From NCBI GenBank assembly GCA_947499075.1, contig CANMNA010000013.1:1-41414 (forward strand): a DNA stretch of 41,414 nucleotides, written 5' to 3'. This DNA comes from Myxococcales bacterium (lineage in GTDB: Bacteria; Myxococcota_A; UBA9042). A model generated the notes under the pieces. That model ran no database searches, was not told where the DNA came from, and was given only the letters and a program-made list of their open reading frames with translations. Both the position numbers and the translations under genes were made by a program. Below, in pieces: positions 9,968-17,618 of this stretch (position 1 is the first letter of the stretch; every line of letters begins with the position of its first letter).

Positions 9968-10090
9968 GGAACGGTCAAGGAACAACTCGATCCCCTTGGT
10001 GCTGCAAGGAGCGGCGAGTCGGCTGTGAAGCCGCGAGCTTGCGACCCACCAAGCAAGCACGAACTGTCCAAGCTATACTTGGACAGTTCC
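9968..10090 (+). repeat. 123-bp dispersed repeat, copy A (MITE-like)
   Basis: This 123-bp segment recurs in inverted orientation at 41163-41285 with about nine mismatches by eye and no gaps. It begins GGAACGGTCAAGG and ends with the hairpin GAACTGTCCAAG - ctata - CTTGGACAGTTC (10061-10089), so its ends form an imperfect terminal inverted repeat and the end motif also occurs internally. The middle can fold (CGGCT-gtga-AGCCG; GCTTGC-GCAAGC). TTA flanks both sides. No protein is encoded. A non-autonomous mobile element or structured RNA repeat fits best. Confidence 0.75.
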
Positions 10091-10202
10091 TTAGGCGCGC
10101 TGTCCGCGACCGGCTCCAGCGGGCGGGATCTGGGCTGTCGCGGGACAAGCCGCACCCATACCGCAGCCATCCGAAAAGCCAAGATTGCCGACGCGGCCCA
10201 AG

Positions 10203-10232
10203 AAAAACGCCGCATCTTGCGTGCGGCGTTTT
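10203..10232 (-). terminator. Rho-independent terminator downstream of tRNA-Gly
   Basis: An 11-bp perfect inverted repeat (AAAACGCCGCA / TGCGGCGTTTT, seven-base loop) lies about 20 bases past the tRNA 3' end. Read on the minus strand it ends in a run of five T, as expected for an intrinsic terminator. Confidence 0.85.
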
Positions 10233-10250
10233 GGGACGTGGACGATGACT

Positions 10251-10325
10251 TGGAGCGGGAAACGGGATTTGAACCCGCGACATCGACCTTGGCAAGGTCG
10301 CGCTCTACCGCTGAGCTATTCCCGC
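10251..10325 (-). tRNA. tRNA-Gly (anticodon GCC)
   Basis: Read on the minus strand, GCGGGAATAGCTCAG begins a full cloverleaf: acceptor stem GCGGGAA pairing with TTCCCGC, a D arm, anticodon arm GACCT-TGCCAAG-GTC with anticodon GCC, a TPsiC arm GCGGGTTCAAATCCCGT, a T discriminator and an encoded CCA. The sequence is very close to the usual bacterial tRNA-Gly(GCC). It has its own promoter and terminator and no co-transcribed tRNA. Confidence 0.97.
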
Positions 10326-10366
10326 GTCTAGCCTCGGGGCGCGGTAGCAGCCCCGAAGCGGCGGGC

Positions 10367-10395
10367 AGTATAAGGACACTGCGCAGGACCGTCAA
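10367..10395 (-). promoter_or_regulatory. Sigma-70-type promoter of tRNA-Gly
   Basis: On the minus strand TTGACG (10390-10395) and TATACT (10367-10372) are separated by exactly 17 bases. The -10 box is about 42 bases from the mature tRNA 5' end, leaving a leader of about 35 nt. This is the best consensus promoter in the window and suits a stable RNA gene. Confidence 0.8.
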
Positions 10396-10412
10396 GCAAA
10401 CGGAGGCGCTGT

Positions 10413-12497
10413 CTACTCTGCCGTCATGTCGACACTGACCGAGGACGAACCACCGGCCTTGACCGAGGCCCCTGCGGTCTTGGTCACAGAGTTTTTGACC
10501 AACGTGACCGTGTACTTGCCTGCAGGCAGCGAAATCGTCTGCGGGGTCAGGCCGTAGTCCTTGCCCTTGATCGAGACCTTGGCCCATGGCTTTGCGCTCA
10601 CGGTGAGCTTGCCGGGACCGGCGGCGGGCGGGTCCTTCGGCTTGTCCGGGTTGGCGCCCACCGCAACCGCGTCCTTCTCTTTTTCCAGCTTAATATCAAA
10701 TACTTCGTTATCCTTGGTGATCATCTTGTCGACGACCTCGGTCTTGTGCCCCTCGGCCTTGGCCTCGATCTTGACCGTGTCGCCGGTCTTGGCGTTGGCG
10801 ATCTTGCCGTTGCCGCCGACCAGCGCGACCGGTTGACCATTGACGGTGACCATCGCGTGCTCAGGGGTCACCTTGACAAAGGCGTTGCCGGCCACTGCGG
10901 CGACGGCCGTGGGTTGTTCAACTTTCTTCTTGAGTTCTGGCACTTTGAGCTCAACGGACTCGCCGCCTTTGGCAACATCGACCTCTTGATCGACGCCTTG
11001 GCCGTCGGCATTCTTGGCGATGACCTTGTGCTTGCCGGCTTCGACGGCGACCTCACAGGTGTCTTTGCTCATGCACTCGGTCTTGCCGTCGACCATGATC
11101 TCGGCAGCGCCTGGCGCCTTGACGAAGAACTTGAGCTTGGGCTTTTCAGCAGGCGCAACCGCGGCCGCAACGGCAGGTGCCGGTGAGTCGTCTTTCTTGG
11201 CAAGAACGACCAAGGCCGCAATGCAGATCGCCACGGCGGCGGCGACGCCGATGCCGACAATCAGGCCGGTATTGGACTTGGCGGCAGGCGGCGGCGGCAA
11301 GTGCGCGGCCTCAATGGCAACCTGGCTCTTGCTGCGCAGATAGGCCATGGCATCGGGCAACGCCATGGTCCGATCGCCATCGGCGGGCATCGCGGCGTCG
11401 GGCAGCGCCATGGTGCGCTCGTCGTCGCCGCCGAACTGCCGCGCCGCTGGGTTGCTGCCTGTGCCCGGCTTGCGCTGGCCAGCCAGCGTCGCGCCGCCCT
11501 TGCGGGCCGCCTCCATCATCGCCGATTCGTTGGCGACGTCGGCGCGCAGTTGCACGATCTCGTCGGCAAACAGATCTTGCATGTAGCCGCCCAAATTGAC
11601 GACATCGGGGTCGGGCACCGCGCCAAAGTACCAGCGGTTCAGCTCGTTGACGAACTGGCCGACGTCTTTTTGGCGATCATTGCAGTCGCGCGCCAGCGAC
11701 CGCAGCACAATGGCGTCCAGCTCCTTGGGCACTTCCGGGTTGAGCTCTGACGGCGGTGGCACTTCGGCTTTGAGCACGTTGTTCAAGGTCTCAAAGTCGG
11801 TCTCGCCAACGAAGAGCCGCTTGCCGGTGAGCATCTCCCACAGGCAGACACCCAGCGCGAACAAGTCGCTGCGCGGATCCAACGTTTTGCCGCGCGCTTG
11901 CTCCGGGCTCATGTAGGCGCACTTGCCTTTGACAGTGCCCACCCGGGTCTTGGTCGAGCGCGACGCGGCCTTGGCGATGCCAAAGTCCATGATCTTGACT
12001 TCGCCTGAGAACGACACCATGACATTGTGCGGGCTGACGTCGCGGTGAATGATGTTCAACGGGCTGCCGTCGATGACGCGCTTGTGAGCGTAATCCAAGC
12101 CTTTGGACGTCTCGATCATCACGAGAATCGACTGCGCAATCGACAGCGGCTTGCCGTACTTGGCGCCCACGTCGAGCACGCGCTTGAGGTCGCGGCCTTC
12201 GACGTACTCCATCGCGATGTAAAAAAGCTGGTCGATCTCATCGAAATCAAAGACTTGAACGACGTTGGCGTGGGTCAGATGACCCGCTACCCGCGCTTCG
12301 TCCTTGAACATCGTCACAAAGCCTTCGTCCTCCGAGAAGTGCGGCAGGATGCGCTTGATGACGACGACTTTTTCGAAACCCTCAGCGCCAAAGCTCTTGG
12401 CGCGAAAGATCTCAGCCATGCCGCCCATGGCAATCTTGCTGGTCAGGATGTAGCGACCGAAGTTTTGCGGGTAGGTGTTGGTAATGCCGGTTGCCAT
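10413..12497 (-). CDS. Hanks-type Ser/Thr protein kinase with TM segment and three PEGA domains
   Basis: A 694-residue receptor-like kinase that should phosphorylate cytoplasmic proteins on Ser/Thr in response to an envelope signal. Kinase domain about 16-290: Gly loop IAMGGMAEIF (22-31), Lys48 in VVIKRIL, alpha-C Glu67, HRD 151-153, DFG 171-173, SPE 197-199 and DLFALG, so all catalytic residues are present. A Pro/Ala linker holds ERTMALPDA and a near repeat, DRTMALPDA, typical of phosphorylatable linkers. One membrane span lies at 411-433, followed by three PEGA-like beta domains outside the membrane (about 455-520, 538-607, 629-692). The start ATG has GGAG seven bases upstream. The tRNA-Gly gene follows on the same strand. 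The signal and substrates are unknown. Confidence 0.95.
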   Translation of the reverse strand: MATGITNTYPQNFGRYILTSKIAMGGMAEIFRAKSFGAEGFEKVVVIKRILPHFSEDEGFVTMFKDEARVAGHLTHANVVQVFDFDEIDQLFYIAMEYVEGRDLKRVLDVGAKYGKPLSIAQSILVMIETSKGLDYAHKRVIDGSPLNIIHRDVSPHNVMVSFSGEVKIMDFGIAKAASRSTKTRVGTVKGKCAYMSPEQARGKTLDPRSDLFALGVCLWEMLTGKRLFVGETDFETLNNVLKAEVPPPSELNPEVPKELDAIVLRSLARDCNDRQKDVGQFVNELNRWYFGAVPDPDVVNLGGYMQDLFADEIVQLRADVANESAMMEAARKGGATLAGQRKPGTGSNPAARQFGGDDERTMALPDAAMPADGDRTMALPDAMAYLRSKSQVAIEAAHLPPPPAAKSNTGLIVGIGVAAAVAICIAALVVLAKKDDSPAPAVAAAVAPAEKPKLKFFVKAPGAAEIMVDGKTECMSKDTCEVAVEAGKHKVIAKNADGQGVDQEVDVAKGGESVELKVPELKKKVEQPTAVAAVAGNAFVKVTPEHAMVTVNGQPVALVGGNGKIANAKTGDTVKIEAKAEGHKTEVVDKMITKDNEVFDIKLEKEKDAVAVGANPDKPKDPPAAGPGKLTVSAKPWAKVSIKGKDYGLTPQTISLPAGKYTVTLVKNSVTKTAGASVKAGGSSSVSVDMTAE

Positions 12498-12667
12498 ACG
12501 ATCTCCAAGAGGTGGCCGAAGCCCGCGTGCGGTTCACACCGGCACGGGGATCAGGCGACCGCACACGTGCTCAGCGCAGGTGACCCGACTCGGCGAAGCG
12601 GTCGCCGAATCGGCAAGCTGCCTGGTGGCGCCAACCGATAGGCAGCGGCCACACCGCGCGCGGCGCG

Positions 12668-12696
12668 AGGATAGCACGACCAGGCGACGCGGGCAA
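12668..12696 (-). promoter_or_regulatory. Candidate promoter of the kinase gene
   Basis: On the minus strand TTGCCC (12691-12696) and TATCCT (12668-12673) are 17 bases apart, giving a 5' leader of about 160 nt before the kinase ATG. Each box has four of six consensus bases. The rest of the 293-bp gap (12498-12790) holds no gene that I can support. Confidence 0.4.
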
Positions 12697-12790
12697 CCGA
12701 AAAGTACGTCAAAAAAGGATACAACCGCTCGCTGGGCTGGCGATGTGGCCCGTTGAAAGCCCATCCACCGCTGGCACAACACCGGCAAGC

Positions 12791-13075
12791 TCAGGGCTCG
12801 GGGTCCTTCATATCCGAGATGAGCCGCGCCCAGATTTCGTTGTCGAGCAGACCTTCGGTGTCGGCATCGGCCGCAAACGCTTCGCGGTTGGCGCCGCCCT
12901 GGATGCACTCAAAGCACACCATCGAGCGCACGCGCAGGGCGTTGGCGTTCATGTAGTCGTCCAGGCAGACCGACAGCGCCAAGTTGCGGCCTCGGGCGTG
13001 ACAACGGAAGGCGTCAGTCAAGCGGCGCGGGCGGTTGGCTTCCTCCAACAGGGAGATCGGCAACATCGTGGACAT
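12791..13075 (-). CDS. Small four-cysteine protein of unknown function (94 aa)
   Basis: I do not recognise this family. The frame extends upstream to 13231, but that part is low-complexity sequence encoded by a tandem repeat whose units change frame, so the start is placed at ATG 13075, preceded by AGGAG. The protein has Cys25, Cys37, Cys54 and Cys57 (C-x11-C then CFEC), a pattern that could bind Zn or an Fe-S cluster, and an acidic C terminus. There is no signal peptide or membrane segment, so it is probably cytoplasmic. It lies upstream of the kinase gene in the same direction and is divergent from the matrixin-like gene. A predicted promoter at 13281-13308 gives a leader of about 200 nt holding the repeat array. 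Confidence 0.65.
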   Translation of the reverse strand: MSTMLPISLLEEANRPRRLTDAFRCHARGRNLALSVCLDDYMNANALRVRSMVCFECIQGGANREAFAADADTEGLLDNEIWARLISDMKDPEP

Positions 13076-13115
13076 CTGGCTCCTGAACCGGCAAGCGCTG
13101 TGCTGCGCCCGCCCT

Positions 13116-13212
13116 GTCTTTGCCGGCCTGGTCTTTGCCGGCCTGGTCTTTGCCGGCCTGTCTTTGCCGGCCTGTCTTTGCCGGCCTGTCTTTGCCGGCC
13201 TGTCTTTGCCGG
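13116..13212. repeat. Seven-copy 14/15-bp tandem repeat in the leader of the four-Cys gene
   Basis: On the plus strand, three units of GTCTTTGCCGGCCTG (15 bp) are followed by units of TCTTTGCCGGCCTG (14 bp), the last ending GCCGGGC. The mix of 15- and 14-bp units shifts frame, so it is not a coding repeat. It lies between a predicted promoter (13281-13308) and the start codon (13075) of the four-Cys gene, so the RNA leader would carry repeated CAGGCCGGCAAAGA. Confidence 0.85.
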
Positions 13213-13280
13213 GCTCTTTTCGTCCTAACAATTTAAGCCCCGCGACCTAGCCAATCTGCCAGCACCGCGAAAGTGCGCAG

Positions 13281-13308
13281 AGTCTAGCGGCGCCGCCCCA
13301 CGCGTCAA
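13281..13308 (-). promoter_or_regulatory. Candidate promoter of the four-Cys gene, flanked by a 7-bp inverted repeat
   Basis: On the minus strand TTGACG (13303-13308) and TAGACT (13281-13286) are 16 bases apart, a strong sigma-70-like match. The promoter is bracketed by AAAGTGC (13270-13276) and its complement GCACTTT (13309-13315), which could be an operator or a hairpin. No equally good promoter was seen for the divergent gene at 13373. Confidence 0.55.
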
Positions 13309-13372
13309 GCACTTTTTTTGCGCTGACGCCGCGCGCCCCACAGTTTGCGTTTGCTGGCCAATCGCATACGCT

Positions 13373-15412
13373 GTGGCGATGGTCCGCGCACTCAAAGCGA
13401 TCGCTTCGGTTGGTACGTCCTCGCTGACGCTCGGTTTGGCGGCGACGTTGCTGTGTGGGGCTGTGCTGCTGGGTAGCCGAGCGGGAGCCTTTGATGTCGC
13501 GCGCGATCCCAAAGGCGCGCTGGTCCGCTATCCGGATCGGCCGATCGGCATCTACGTGCGCTATGCCGGCGCGCCGCTCGGCGTGACCCCGGCGATGCTG
13601 CACAAGGCGGTGGCCGGCGCCCTCGACGCGTGGCTACAGGTGTCCAACACGCAGATTCCGTTGGCTTATGGCGGCCTAGTCGCTGAATTGGCGCGCTATG
13701 ATGTCACGGTGGCATTCCACAGTGAGTTTGAGATCGGCGACGGCGAGGTGTTGGCGCGCACCTACCGCCACCGCAATGCGCTGGGCGAGCTGGTCCGCAC
13801 CGACGTGGTACTCAACAGCCGCGATGTGCAGTGGACGCCCCTACCGTTGAGCGGTACGGCCCAAGTCGCAGCCGATCTGCAGGGCGTACTGACCCACCAC
13901 TTGGGCCACGTGCTGGGTCTAGATCACAGCCGAGTCACCGACTCAAGCCTTTATTTCTACAGCACATCGAGTGCCATTCGCTCGCTCTCCGCCGACGACG
14001 TCAAAGGCGCCCAGTTCCTGTGGCCCAAGAACGGCAAGCGCCCCGGCAACGGCGGCCAGTGCGACGCCTGCGACGGCGACACGGATTGCAGCAGCGGCAT
14101 GTGCTTGGCGTGGCCCGACGGCGGTCGCTACTGCGCCCAAGCCTGTGCCAGCCATGACGATTGCCCAATCGGCGCCAGCTGCGGCACCTACGCCAACGGC
14201 TCGGCCCAAGCCTGCCTGCCCAACGACGGGCACTGCAAGGCCGATGCCGCCCGCGCCAGCTTGGGCCAAGCCTGCGCCAGCGACTTGGCGTGCGACGGCT
14301 ATTGCATGCCGGGCGGCGACGTCGGCTTCTGCGCGGCATCGTGCAACGCGTGCGCTGCGCCCGGCCAGTGCGTGCAGACCAATCTGGGCGGTTTGTGCCT
14401 GGTCCGCGGCAACGGGGCGCTCAAAGCAGCGTGTCAGGTCCCCGGTGACTGCAATTCGTTTCTGTGCTCGCCCTCAATCTTGGGCGGCGGCCATTGCAGC
14501 ACGGGGTGCAAGGCCGGATGCCCAACGGGATGGTCCTGCGAAGACAGTGGCGCCTGCGCGCCCGACAGCACGCCAGGCGGTTTGGCGATTGGATGGCCGT
14601 GCAAGAGCGGCTTTGACTGTGCCACCGGGCACTGCATCGCCAGCAAAGGCGGCAAATACGACCGCGTGTGCAGCCAAAAGTGCGTGATCGCCACCGACTG
14701 CCCCAAGGGCACAGGGTGCGCGGAGCAGGGCGAAACTGACTTCTGCTTGCCCGCAGGCACCGCCGCCATCGCCGGCATGCCGTGCCCAGGCGCGCAGTCT
14801 TGCGGTGCAAGCTTGGTGTGTGACACCGGCCCAGTGCCGGGGCTAGGCATCTGCCGCACGCCGTGTGATCCATTTTCGAGCGCCAACCCGTGCGGCTCGG
14901 GCGAGGTCTGCAGCTGGTTTGGCGCAGCCAGCCCGCAATTGGGTGTCTGCATCGCCGCCATCGGTGGCGCGCGACCGTGGGGCGCAGACTGCAGCGCCGT
15001 CGACGCGTGCCGCAGCGACTTGGTGTGCGTCGGGGCAGCCAAGCCGGATCCTCAGCCGACGTCGGGCATGTGCCGCGCCGATTGCGACCTCAAAACCGGT
15101 GCCGGTTGCGACAAGAACGAAACCTGCGCAGCCTTGGACAATGCGGGTGTGCGCGGTGCGTGCCTGCCCGGGGCGGCTTCGCCGATCCAGGGCATTGCGC
15201 CGTTGCCGGATAGGCCCAGCAACTTCGCGGCGCGCACGGTGGCGCTGCCCGAGGTGGTCAAAGCCAGCGCGTGGCAGTACACGCCGCCACCGGTGCCGCC
15301 ACCAGCGGATCAGGGCTGTGGGGCGAGTGGTCGCGCAGGGCAGACTCTGGCGCTGGGGTGGCTGCTGGCACTGACCGCGGCCCTGGTGCGGTCGCGGCGC
15401 CGAGCGCTATAG
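13373..15412 (+). CDS. Matrixin-like Cys-rich surface protein lacking the catalytic Glu, with MYXO-CTERM-like tail
   Basis: A 679-residue exported protein: hydrophobic signal segment at about 16-34, a matrixin/astacin-like domain (about 40-217), then Cys-rich modules of the type CDxDxDCxSGMC to about 620, a Pro-rich linker, and a C-terminal GCGASG - hydrophobic helix - RSRRRAL, the tripartite form of a MYXO-CTERM sorting signal. The zinc motif reads HHLGHVLGLDH (His175-His185): the expected HExxHxxGxxH has His176 in place of the catalytic Glu, and the downstream Met turn has Leu-Tyr where Met-Tyr is usual. It may therefore bind metal but is probably inactive as a protease. The start may be GTG 13373 or ATG 13379; neither has a clear ribosome binding site. 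Its TAG stop abuts the stop of the convergent gene. Confidence 0.88.
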   Translation: MAMVRALKAIASVGTSSLTLGLAATLLCGAVLLGSRAGAFDVARDPKGALVRYPDRPIGIYVRYAGAPLGVTPAMLHKAVAGALDAWLQVSNTQIPLAYGGLVAELARYDVTVAFHSEFEIGDGEVLARTYRHRNALGELVRTDVVLNSRDVQWTPLPLSGTAQVAADLQGVLTHHLGHVLGLDHSRVTDSSLYFYSTSSAIRSLSADDVKGAQFLWPKNGKRPGNGGQCDACDGDTDCSSGMCLAWPDGGRYCAQACASHDDCPIGASCGTYANGSAQACLPNDGHCKADAARASLGQACASDLACDGYCMPGGDVGFCAASCNACAAPGQCVQTNLGGLCLVRGNGALKAACQVPGDCNSFLCSPSILGGGHCSTGCKAGCPTGWSCEDSGACAPDSTPGGLAIGWPCKSGFDCATGHCIASKGGKYDRVCSQKCVIATDCPKGTGCAEQGETDFCLPAGTAAIAGMPCPGAQSCGASLVCDTGPVPGLGICRTPCDPFSSANPCGSGEVCSWFGAASPQLGVCIAAIGGARPWGADCSAVDACRSDLVCVGAAKPDPQPTSGMCRADCDLKTGAGCDKNETCAALDNAGVRGACLPGAASPIQGIAPLPDRPSNFAARTVALPEVVKASAWQYTPPPVPPPADQGCGASGRAGQTLALGWLLALTAALVRSRRRAL

Positions 15413-17452
15413 TTTGCCGTCCAGCAGCTGCTGGATAACCTTGGCCATTTTCTCCGGCTTGATGCCGCCTTCGTACTTGCGGCCGTTGATATACAGGCTG
15501 GGCGTGCCGCGCACGCCAGCGGCACCGGCTTCGGCGATGTCCTTGCTCAGCCGCGTCTCGTACTTCTTGCCGTTGACGTAAGCTTCAGCCTTGCCGACAT
15601 CCATGCCGATCTCTTGGGCGTACTTCTTCATGTTCTCGGTCTGTGCCTTGAGCCGCGCGTCCATCTCGCCATCGCTGGGCATCATGGTCTGGAAATTCTG
15701 GAAGACAATGTCCTCGTACTCCCAGAACTTGCCCTGCTCTTCGGCCGCCATCGACCAGTAGGTCGCAAGGCATGCCGCCGGGTGCATGTCTTTTTGTACG
15801 GTCTTGTTGCACTGGCTCGACAGCGGAAAGTGCTTGAAGACCACCGCGACTTTGCCGTTGCTGTCTTTTTGGACCTGCTTGAGGGTCGGGTTGATGCGCG
15901 CGCAGAACGGGCACTGAAAGTCTTTGAACTCGGCAATCTTGACCTTGGCATCGCGCGGACCCATGTGCGGCGAGCCGTTGTAGTCAAAGTCATTGACCTT
16001 GGCATCGAGCGGCGGCGGCGGGATGATCTCCTTGGCACTCTCGATGGTCTTGGCATAGACATCTTTCTTGGCGATGCCGCCCTTGATCTTCTCTTCGGCC
16101 TTGGTGATTTCTTCGTCGATGATCTTCTTGAAGTCGTCGTACGGCCGGGCGCCGCCCAGCTTGCGGCCCATGATGTAAAATGCCGGCGTGCCGGTCGCGG
16201 TGATCCGCTCGGCGGTCGCCATGTCCTTGTCAATACTGGGCCGGAACTTGTGCTCCTTGAGGCACGCTTCGAACTTGGCGACGTTGAGACCCACTTCCTT
16301 GGCGTGCCCGACCAGCTTGTCGGCATCGAGCTCACCCTGGTTGGCGAACTGCCGGGTCTCCATCTCCCAGAACTTGCCCTGATCTTTGGCGCACAGCGCC
16401 GACTCGGCCGCGCCCATGGCGTTCTTATGGAAGTCCAGCGGCAGGTTCTTGAATACAATGCGGACTTTGTCGCCGTAGTTCTTCTCGACTTCGTCCAGAG
16501 CGCCGCGGGCCTTGCCACAAAACGGGCACTGAAAATCGGTGAATTCAACAATCGTAATCAAGGCATCCTTGGCGCCGCGGACGGGTTCGTCGCCGTGCAA
16601 GTCGACCTTCCATACCGTGGTGCTGTCTTCGGGCGGCTTCTCGCGCTTGGGCGGAGCAGCTTGGGCAGCTTGCTTGGGCGGCTCGTCGCCCTTGAACACA
16701 AAGCCAATGATCTTCTCGCCCAGCGCCGGGTTGTTGGCGCGGGTCAGCTTCTCGTTGAGGTCGGCGGCCTTGGTGCCTTTGCCCAGTTCGTCGTTGGCCT
16801 TCTTGATCTGCTCGTCGATGATCTTCTTGAACTCATCGATCGGGTACGCGCCGGCCAAGTTGACCCCGTTGATGAAGAAACCGGGGGTGCCGCCAACACC
16901 GAGCGCGGTCGCGACAGCACTGTCGCGATCGACCGCCTTGGCAATCTCGGGGTCCTTGCTGTCGGCCTCGAATTTGGCCGGATCCAGACCAATCTCCTTG
17001 GCCCACTTCTTGTAGCTCTCGTCGCCCAACTGCTGCTGGTTGGTGAACAGCTTGTCGTACATTTCCCAGAACTTGCCCTGCTTGTGCGCAGCTAGGCTGG
17101 CGATCGCCGCCGGCTTGGCGTGGGGGTGAAACGACAGCGGCTGGTGCACAAACAGGATGCGCACGTCGTTGGGGTACAGCTTGTGGACTTCGTCCAGCGT
17201 CGTTTTGCCTTTGGTGCAGAACGGGCACTGGAAGTCGCTGATCTCGATGATGGTGACCTTGGCGTCCTTGGGACCCAGCGACGGCGCACCGGCAAAAGCC
17301 GCCACAACCGGCGCGGGTGCTTCGGCGGGGGCTTGCACAGGCGCGGCAGCTTGCGCGGCCGGACCGGGCGCTTTCTTGTTCATCATCGATCCACCGACGA
17401 ACGCCAGAACGGCGACGGCGATGATCGCGATAATTGCAGTGTCCTTCTTCAT
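15407..17452 (-). CDS. Membrane-anchored protein with three tandem DsbA/thioredoxin_4 domains
   Basis: A 681-residue thiol-disulfide oxidoreductase of the periplasm. An N-terminal hydrophobic segment (5-22) without an obvious cleavage site suggests an uncleaved anchor, followed by an Ala/Pro linker. Three DsbA-like domains follow, each with DFQCPFC: Cys76/79, Cys309/312 and Cys514/517, each with its cis-Pro loop (GTPGFFI at 190, GTPAFYI at 423, GTPSLYI at 651). Domain 2 has extra Cys354/397 and domain 3 extra Cys548/561. All three look catalytically complete; typical family members have one domain of about 200 residues. The frame extends upstream, but the start is set at ATG 17452 by GAGGAAA and the signal anchor. 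The neighbour converging on it and the giant lipoprotein are very Cys-rich, which fits a role in their folding (inference). Confidence 0.92.
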   Translation of the reverse strand: MKKDTAIIAIIAVAVLAFVGGSMMNKKAPGPAAQAAAPVQAPAEAPAPVVAAFAGAPSLGPKDAKVTIIEISDFQCPFCTKGKTTLDEVHKLYPNDVRILFVHQPLSFHPHAKPAAIASLAAHKQGKFWEMYDKLFTNQQQLGDESYKKWAKEIGLDPAKFEADSKDPEIAKAVDRDSAVATALGVGGTPGFFINGVNLAGAYPIDEFKKIIDEQIKKANDELGKGTKAADLNEKLTRANNPALGEKIIGFVFKGDEPPKQAAQAAPPKREKPPEDSTTVWKVDLHGDEPVRGAKDALITIVEFTDFQCPFCGKARGALDEVEKNYGDKVRIVFKNLPLDFHKNAMGAAESALCAKDQGKFWEMETRQFANQGELDADKLVGHAKEVGLNVAKFEACLKEHKFRPSIDKDMATAERITATGTPAFYIMGRKLGGARPYDDFKKIIDEEITKAEEKIKGGIAKKDVYAKTIESAKEIIPPPPLDAKVNDFDYNGSPHMGPRDAKVKIAEFKDFQCPFCARINPTLKQVQKDSNGKVAVVFKHFPLSSQCNKTVQKDMHPAACLATYWSMAAEEQGKFWEYEDIVFQNFQTMMPSDGEMDARLKAQTENMKKYAQEIGMDVGKAEAYVNGKKYETRLSKDIAEAGAAGVRGTPSLYINGRKYEGGIKPEKMAKVIQQLLDGKL

Positions 17453-17517
17453 CTGTTTCCTCAGGTTACGGGCTAACCGTGGTTGACGTGGGCTCACGTG
17501 GTCCAGCGGGGGGCGGC

Positions 17518-17546
17518 AGTTTAGTCGCATGCCGCGGGGGACGCAA
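17518..17546 (-). promoter_or_regulatory. Candidate promoter of the triple-DsbA gene
   Basis: On the minus strand TTGCGT (17541-17546) and TAAACT (17518-17523) are 17 bases apart, with a leader of about 60 nt before ATG 17452. It lies in the divergent gap between this gene and the MBOAT gene. Confidence 0.5.
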
Positions 17547-17618
17547 CGCTTTTTGGCGGGCAATTGTTCCAAGAGCTTGATCGGGCTAGGCTGCGGCCCG
17601 CTGCCCACAGGTGCGCCC

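Noticed and set aside
9968..10325. Integrated element at a tRNA gene (att site)
   Set aside because: No integrase and no duplicated tRNA 3' end were seen; the 123-bp repeat does not match the tRNA sequence.
9736..10587. 283-aa minus-strand frame
   Set aside because: It runs through the tRNA-Gly gene, its terminator and the 123-bp repeat, and its start lies inside the kinase gene.
13116..13212. Possible CRISPR array
   Set aside because: The 14/15-bp units are directly joined with no spacers, and no cas gene is present; it is a simple tandem repeat.
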